In this document: positions 31,652 to 35,125 of the stretch, in pieces
Position numbering within the stretch: position 1 is the stretch's first letter
Layout of the letters: each line of letters starts with the position of its first letter
IMG/VR virus record: IMGVR_UViG_3300028550_000195
Location: 1-35,125 of that record
Strand: one strand, 5' to 3'
Length of the DNA stretch: 35,125 bases
From: a virus
Program-made: the position numbers and the translations under genes
The notes under the pieces: model-generated
What the model was told of the DNA's origin: nothing
Databases searched by the model: none
What the model saw: only the letters and a program-made list of their open reading frames with translations

Positions 31652-34144
31652 TTACTGTCCTTTCATATTTGCGTTTAGCGTTGCAATGTCGCGCTGTGTT
31701 TTAATACGGTTTTCTGCTATTCTAGTTTTGTCAGCCAAAGCGGCTTCTGAAACATCAATTCTTTGTTGAGCTGTAAGAACATCATTTCGTTCTTTTTCGC
31801 GATCAAATTCTTGCTTTGCTTCAAATTCTTTTTCTTTACGTTCCAGATCGGCAACTTTTATTTGTAGCTCTTGGTTTCTAATATCTACAAGAGGATCAGA
31901 TTGTTCAGGTGCAGATACAGCCTGCGCAAGTTCTTCAGTTAAGTCAGCAATAATTTGAGCCGCTAAAGAATCTATCTGTGGCTTGAATTGATCCATAGGA
32001 TCAGGAGCTTGACCTTGTGGTCCTTGTTGCTGTTGCATCATTTGAGCTTGTTGCTGCATCATTTGCATCTGCTCTGGAGGAATTTGACTCATAATTTCCT
32101 GTTGCGCTTGTGCTTCAGCCAATAGACCTATGTGCTCCTGTATGTGGCCCTGTAAGGACATAATAGCCTGCTGGTTAAGTTGCATTGCAGGAGTGGACAT
32201 AACAGCCATGTGAGCCTCTATGTGAGCCTCATGGTCTTGTTCTGGGAATGCCTGTAAAGGAGCGCCCATCAAAGCGTTTTGATTTTCCTTAGAAGGATTA
32301 ACAGGAGGAGCTGGTGGTGGTGGTGGTGGCAATATGCCATCAATGTTTGTTACACCTAGAGCTTCGTACATTTTTCGATACGCTGTGTATAGACCTTGTG
32401 GTCCTCCATGTATCTGCGGGTTAGACTGAACCAATTGCAATTCTGTTTGTGCCAACGCAATACGCTGAGACATTGAGAATATGTTAGGATCGGAAACAGG
32501 CAAAACATCTACACGAGAATCAAAGTCTTGTGCAAATATTTCTGGACCAGATTGCATGTCAGCTTGATAAGGATAAGCAGGTATGCTTTCGGCAAAAATC
32601 TTTGAAAGAAGTTTAAACTCAATTTTTTGAGAATAATGCAAGCGCTTGTGGATTGCGGACATAACCTTAGTGCCACGCTCCATAATAGCCATAGTTGTAC
32701 CAACTGGCGTATCTCCACTCATTTCGCCAACCTTCATGTCAGCCATTGATGCAAACCTACGTCCAGCATCTACAAGTGTTCCAAGCAAATTGTATAGCGT
32801 CCCTGAAGGCTCCTTAAAGGGGAGGGGCATCAAAGAGCCTTGCAGGGTACCCCCAACAACATCAATATCGCGGAATTCACCCGGTTGAAGGGGTGAATCT
32901 TCATCACGAATTCGAGCACCACGGGCTTTGAAACCTGCTGGTAAGTTGGAGAGCGTGCCTGCATCAATAAGCTGACGCAGGATAGAAGTAGAAGCTTGTG
33001 CCAAACCGCCAATCATATGCGTTAAGCCTAAGCCATAGAAACCCAATCCCGGAAGGAATTTATAATGTACGAAATATTGCTTTGCACGTTTCATTTGATC
33101 CATAGGATCATAGTTTCTACGAACAGCAAGAACTTCACCTGAATCTTCAAGAATAGTCACAATATATGGCAAACGTAAACCTGTAGGCTCTTCATCTTCT
33201 CCAAGGTCTTCAAAACCTTCGATGTCTAATGACGTATGAACTTCGTACAGTGTAAGCTCGTCTGATGGACCTGATGGATGAACGCCTTGAATGTCATCAA
33301 TAGACTCCTCAACTTCACCCATAGATAAATCGCCACCTCCAGATTCAGAAGGCAGATCAATGTCACGATAAAATCCAGCAAGCTGAAGCTTACGAATTTC
33401 ATTTGAATCCATAGTTAAACGGTGTGTAATACGAGGAGATGAACTTAAATCAGTTGCTCCATAAGGAACAATCATATCTTCTGCGTGAACAAAACTACTA
33501 ACAGCACGTTGCTTTAGTGGATCGTTGTAAACTTTTTTGAATGTGGAGCCAATCACTGGAAGATAGAACAACATTTGGTCTAACTCAGGATCGTATTCTT
33601 CCATTTCATAAGTAATCATATAATTCATATAATCTTTTACGCGCTCTGCTTGACGTACAAGCATTTCGTTTTGAGCGCCAACAACTTGCGATCGTACAGG
33701 ACCAGTAGCAGGTAAAAGCTCACGATAAGCTTGTGCTTGGAACTGTGTAACGCTTTCGGCAAGTAAAGGGTGAATAACGCCAGAAGAACCTTCAAACGGC
33801 TCTGAACGCTCTTCAGTCTTCATGCCAAGAAACTCAAGACCCTTTTTGTAAGTGTCTTCCCAATCTTGACGCGCAGACAAATCATCTTCAATTGATCCAA
33901 CAAGATTAGAAGAAATTAAACTTAATTCATCTTCGTCGATAATATCAGCTAAGTTGCCATCAAATTCAATTTCTTCAAGAGCTTCTGTCTCTTCTTCGTA
34001 TTCGCCAATAACAGCACTGCCATCGTCAAATTCTGTAATGCCCGGATTAACAGGCAATTCAGGAATTTCCATCATACGAGTGTTATCTTCGACTATAGGT
34101 TCTTCAGTAATACCACCTGCGCCTATACCTTGCTCAATTGCCAT
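31652..34144 (-). CDS. portal protein
   Basis: 830 aa, a size typical of large podovirus portals. The N terminus is acidic (about 1-95). The core (about 100-570) includes GLEFLGMKTEERSEPFEGSS, VGSTFKKVYNDPLKQRAVSS-like segments, and helices around GDTPVGTTMAIMERGTKVMS. The C-terminal 230 residues are disordered and Gln/Met/Pro-rich, including a PPPPPPAPP run, and end in a coiled coil. It forms the dodecameric ring at the capsid vertex through which DNA is packaged. The position at the head of the virion genes fits. AGGAG 6 bases before the ATG supports the start. The family is judged by size, motifs and position. Confidence 0.8.
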   Translation of the reverse strand: MAIEQGIGAGGITEEPIVEDNTRMMEIPELPVNPGITEFDDGSAVIGEYEEETEALEEIEFDGNLADIIDEDELSLISSNLVGSIEDDLSARQDWEDTYKKGLEFLGMKTEERSEPFEGSSGVIHPLLAESVTQFQAQAYRELLPATGPVRSQVVGAQNEMLVRQAERVKDYMNYMITYEMEEYDPELDQMLFYLPVIGSTFKKVYNDPLKQRAVSSFVHAEDMIVPYGATDLSSSPRITHRLTMDSNEIRKLQLAGFYRDIDLPSESGGGDLSMGEVEESIDDIQGVHPSGPSDELTLYEVHTSLDIEGFEDLGEDEEPTGLRLPYIVTILEDSGEVLAVRRNYDPMDQMKRAKQYFVHYKFLPGLGFYGLGLTHMIGGLAQASTSILRQLIDAGTLSNLPAGFKARGARIRDEDSPLQPGEFRDIDVVGGTLQGSLMPLPFKEPSGTLYNLLGTLVDAGRRFASMADMKVGEMSGDTPVGTTMAIMERGTKVMSAIHKRLHYSQKIEFKLLSKIFAESIPAYPYQADMQSGPEIFAQDFDSRVDVLPVSDPNIFSMSQRIALAQTELQLVQSNPQIHGGPQGLYTAYRKMYEALGVTNIDGILPPPPPPAPPVNPSKENQNALMGAPLQAFPEQDHEAHIEAHMAVMSTPAMQLNQQAIMSLQGHIQEHIGLLAEAQAQQEIMSQIPPEQMQMMQQQAQMMQQQQGPQGQAPDPMDQFKPQIDSLAAQIIADLTEELAQAVSAPEQSDPLVDIRNQELQIKVADLERKEKEFEAKQEFDREKERNDVLTAQQRIDVSEAALADKTRIAENRIKTQRDIATLNANMKGQ

Positions 34145-34170
34145 TTTAGGCTCCTGTTATAATGATGCTA

Positions 34171-34347
34171 TTAATCTTCTTCAAAGTCTTCAGCCATTAC
34201 TGCACCACAAGTTGGGCAAGTAATGACTATTTCTTCTGGAGCATCTTCATCAATAATGTCTTCAACGATTAGCACCTCATCTTCTGGCATATCATATTCT
34301 GGCATATCATCGTATGGAAGATGAATGTCTATAGTTATTTTGGGCAT
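34171..34347 (-). CDS. 58-aa acidic CxxC protein
   Basis: A short gene, 58 aa, reading MPKITIDIHLPYDDMPEYDM onward. More than a third of residues are Asp or Glu. One CxxC (C44-P-T-C47) followed by GAVM is a half zinc-ribbon. Its ATG shares one base with the stop of the 107-aa gene (TGATG). It ends 27 bases before the portal ATG, and the portal ribosome site lies in that gap. The coupling and the clean frame support a real gene. Function unknown; it might dimerise through a shared metal site. Confidence 0.55.
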   Translation of the reverse strand: MPKITIDIHLPYDDMPEYDMPEDEVLIVEDIIDEDAPEEIVITCPTCGAVMAEDFEED

Positions 34348-34670
34348 CACTTCACCCCAGAAAATTTAGTTCCACGAAGAGCAGCACCGCCACCACGAGA
34401 ATTACCTGAACCTGTACCACCTTTGGTAGAAGCCGATTTAATCTTTGGAGAACCTTCATACATAACACCACCCACTTCTGAACTAGGAGCATTAACTTCG
34501 CCGCCGTAATTGTAATTCATAACCTTACCACCATTCATATACATAGAAGCTTTAGGCTTGTTTACAGCTCCGCCTTCCATATATTTCATAGCAGCATTAG
34601 GGTCCATTTTCTGTTGAACTGCTTCTGGCAGTTTAGAAAAACCTTTAAATTTCTTTGGTGTATTAGGCAT
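34347..34670 (-). CDS. Gly/Lys-rich small protein with GG-x-V motifs
   Basis: 107 aa. Four copies of a MxYxxGGxV motif occur: MKYMEGGAV, MYMNGGKV, MNYNYGGEV and a final GGVMYEGSP. Lys-rich and Gly-rich ends flank them. It shares the motif with the next gene upstream (NGGKVMGYEDGGAV), suggesting a common origin. AAGGA lies 8 bases before the ATG, and the start shares one base with the preceding stop. Location before the portal gene suggests a virion or packaging accessory protein. No family name is known to me. Confidence 0.55.
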   Translation of the reverse strand: MPNTPKKFKGFSKLPEAVQQKMDPNAAMKYMEGGAVNKPKASMYMNGGKVMNYNYGGEVNAPSSEVGGVMYEGSPKIKSASTKGGTGSGNSRGGGAALRGTKFSGVK

Positions 34671-35011
34671 TATGTAATTCCTTTAAATTTGCCGCCGCGA
34701 CCAGCCATTACGCAACCCATCTTGGGCTTATTTTTCTTCTTAGTAACAGCACCGCCATCTTCATAACCCATGACCTTGCCGCCATTTTTAAATGGTCGTG
34801 CCTTGTCTCTATCTGACATAGTTCTACCAGATTCGGCTCTTGCTTTGTCGCGCAGTATCATTTTCATTAAATCAGCATCTGACATATTTTTACCAGATTC
34901 ACCTAATATACGCTGCATCATGGCTTCAGATGCAGCATCCTCTTCATCATCAGTAGGTCTTCCGCCAGACATTCTTTTTAAAAGTGCTGCTTTTAAATCT
35001 TCTAAACCCAT
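34670..35011 (-). CDS. small basic protein with GG-x-V motif
   Basis: 113 aa. The N-terminal two thirds are charged helices (LEDLKAALLKRMSGGRPTDD, then EAMMQRILGESGKNMSD). A near repeat occurs: ESGKNMSDADLMKMILRDK and ESGRTMSDRDKARP. The C terminus has NGGKVMGYEDGGAVTKKKNK and ends GRGGKFKGIT. AGGAG 6 bases before the ATG supports the start. It is common in uncultured marine phage contigs in my recollection, with no assigned role. It shares the GG-x-V motif with the following gene and lies in the head module. Confidence 0.55.
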   Translation of the reverse strand: MGLEDLKAALLKRMSGGRPTDDEEDAASEAMMQRILGESGKNMSDADLMKMILRDKARAESGRTMSDRDKARPFKNGGKVMGYEDGGAVTKKKNKPKMGCVMAGRGGKFKGIT

Positions 35012-35020
35012 AATATTCTC

Positions 35021-35125
35021 CTAATAATATTCACGTTTCTGACGGAAAAAAGCCGCCTCTTCTTCATCATCATAATCGCTTGGAGTGGTAATAAAACCAC
35101 CCTGTCTAAATCGTAGTATAGCCTG
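35021..35125 (-). CDS. partial gene, C-terminal 34 residues
   Basis: The window edge cuts a gene whose last 34 residues read in frame from QAILRFRQGGFITTPSDYDD to the stop at 35021. The tail is acidic then basic. Its stop lies 9 bases before the next ATG, with that gene's ribosome site between. The position upstream of the portal block would suit a terminase or a small head gene, but the fragment is too short to say. Confidence 0.5.
   Translation of the reverse strand, partial: QAILRFRQGGFITTPSDYDDEEEAAFFRQKREYY

Overview
The window is a contiguous piece of a tailed double-stranded DNA phage genome, most likely a short-tailed (podovirus-like) marine phage. It holds a complete head, adaptor, nozzle, fibre and ejection-protein set but no sheath, tail tube or tape measure. 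The gene families and AT-leaning composition are of the kind seen in uncultured surface-ocean phage contigs. The holin resembles the three-TM gene-transfer-agent type, which weakly suggests an alphaproteobacterial host; that is inference. No integrase, DNA polymerase or terminase lies in the window. A terminase gene probably sits just beyond the high-coordinate end. All genes are on the minus strand except one small gene at 4532-4756, so transcription runs from high to low coordinates.

Head module (35125 to about 26000): the end of an unknown gene, two small Gly/Lys-rich proteins, a 58-aa acidic CxxC protein, a large portal, two small proteins, a GroES-like co-chaperonin, an acidic poly-Gln scaffold, two capsid-associated proteins, the major capsid protein, two beta-rich virion proteins and two very basic small proteins. 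Strong intrinsic terminators follow the capsid gene (UUCG-capped hairpin) and the next gene.

Tail and host-interface module (about 25830 to 14657): two adaptor-like proteins, several small virion proteins, and a 1165-aa trimeric fibre with 72-residue tandem repeats and a self-cleaving S74 chaperone tail. Then comes a tightly overlapping run of proteins with signal peptides (18964 to 16346), including a pilin-like and an Ig-like or chaperone-like protein. It leads into a lysis cassette: membrane coiled-coil protein, EF-hand membrane protein, holin and GH108 endolysin. A terminator follows the endolysin.

Nozzle and ejection module (14545 to 4753): a 707-aa nozzle-like protein, small proteins including a zinc ribbon, and four large Ala/Gly/Gln-rich proteins that are probably ejected with the genome.

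Replication module (4513 to 1): DUF1064 endonuclease, a coiled-coil protein, a Sak4-type ATPase, an ssDNA-binding-like partner, an SF2 helicase with a structured leader, a DUF6378 protein and the start of another gene. Between the two halves sits a compact control region. A plus-strand ribbon-helix-helix regulator with its own sigma70-like promoter is flanked by two minus-strand sigma70-like promoters, and one of these overlaps an inverted repeat. The best candidates for undescribed biology are the secreted-protein cassette, this bidirectional switch, the structured helicase leader and the EF-hand lysis protein.
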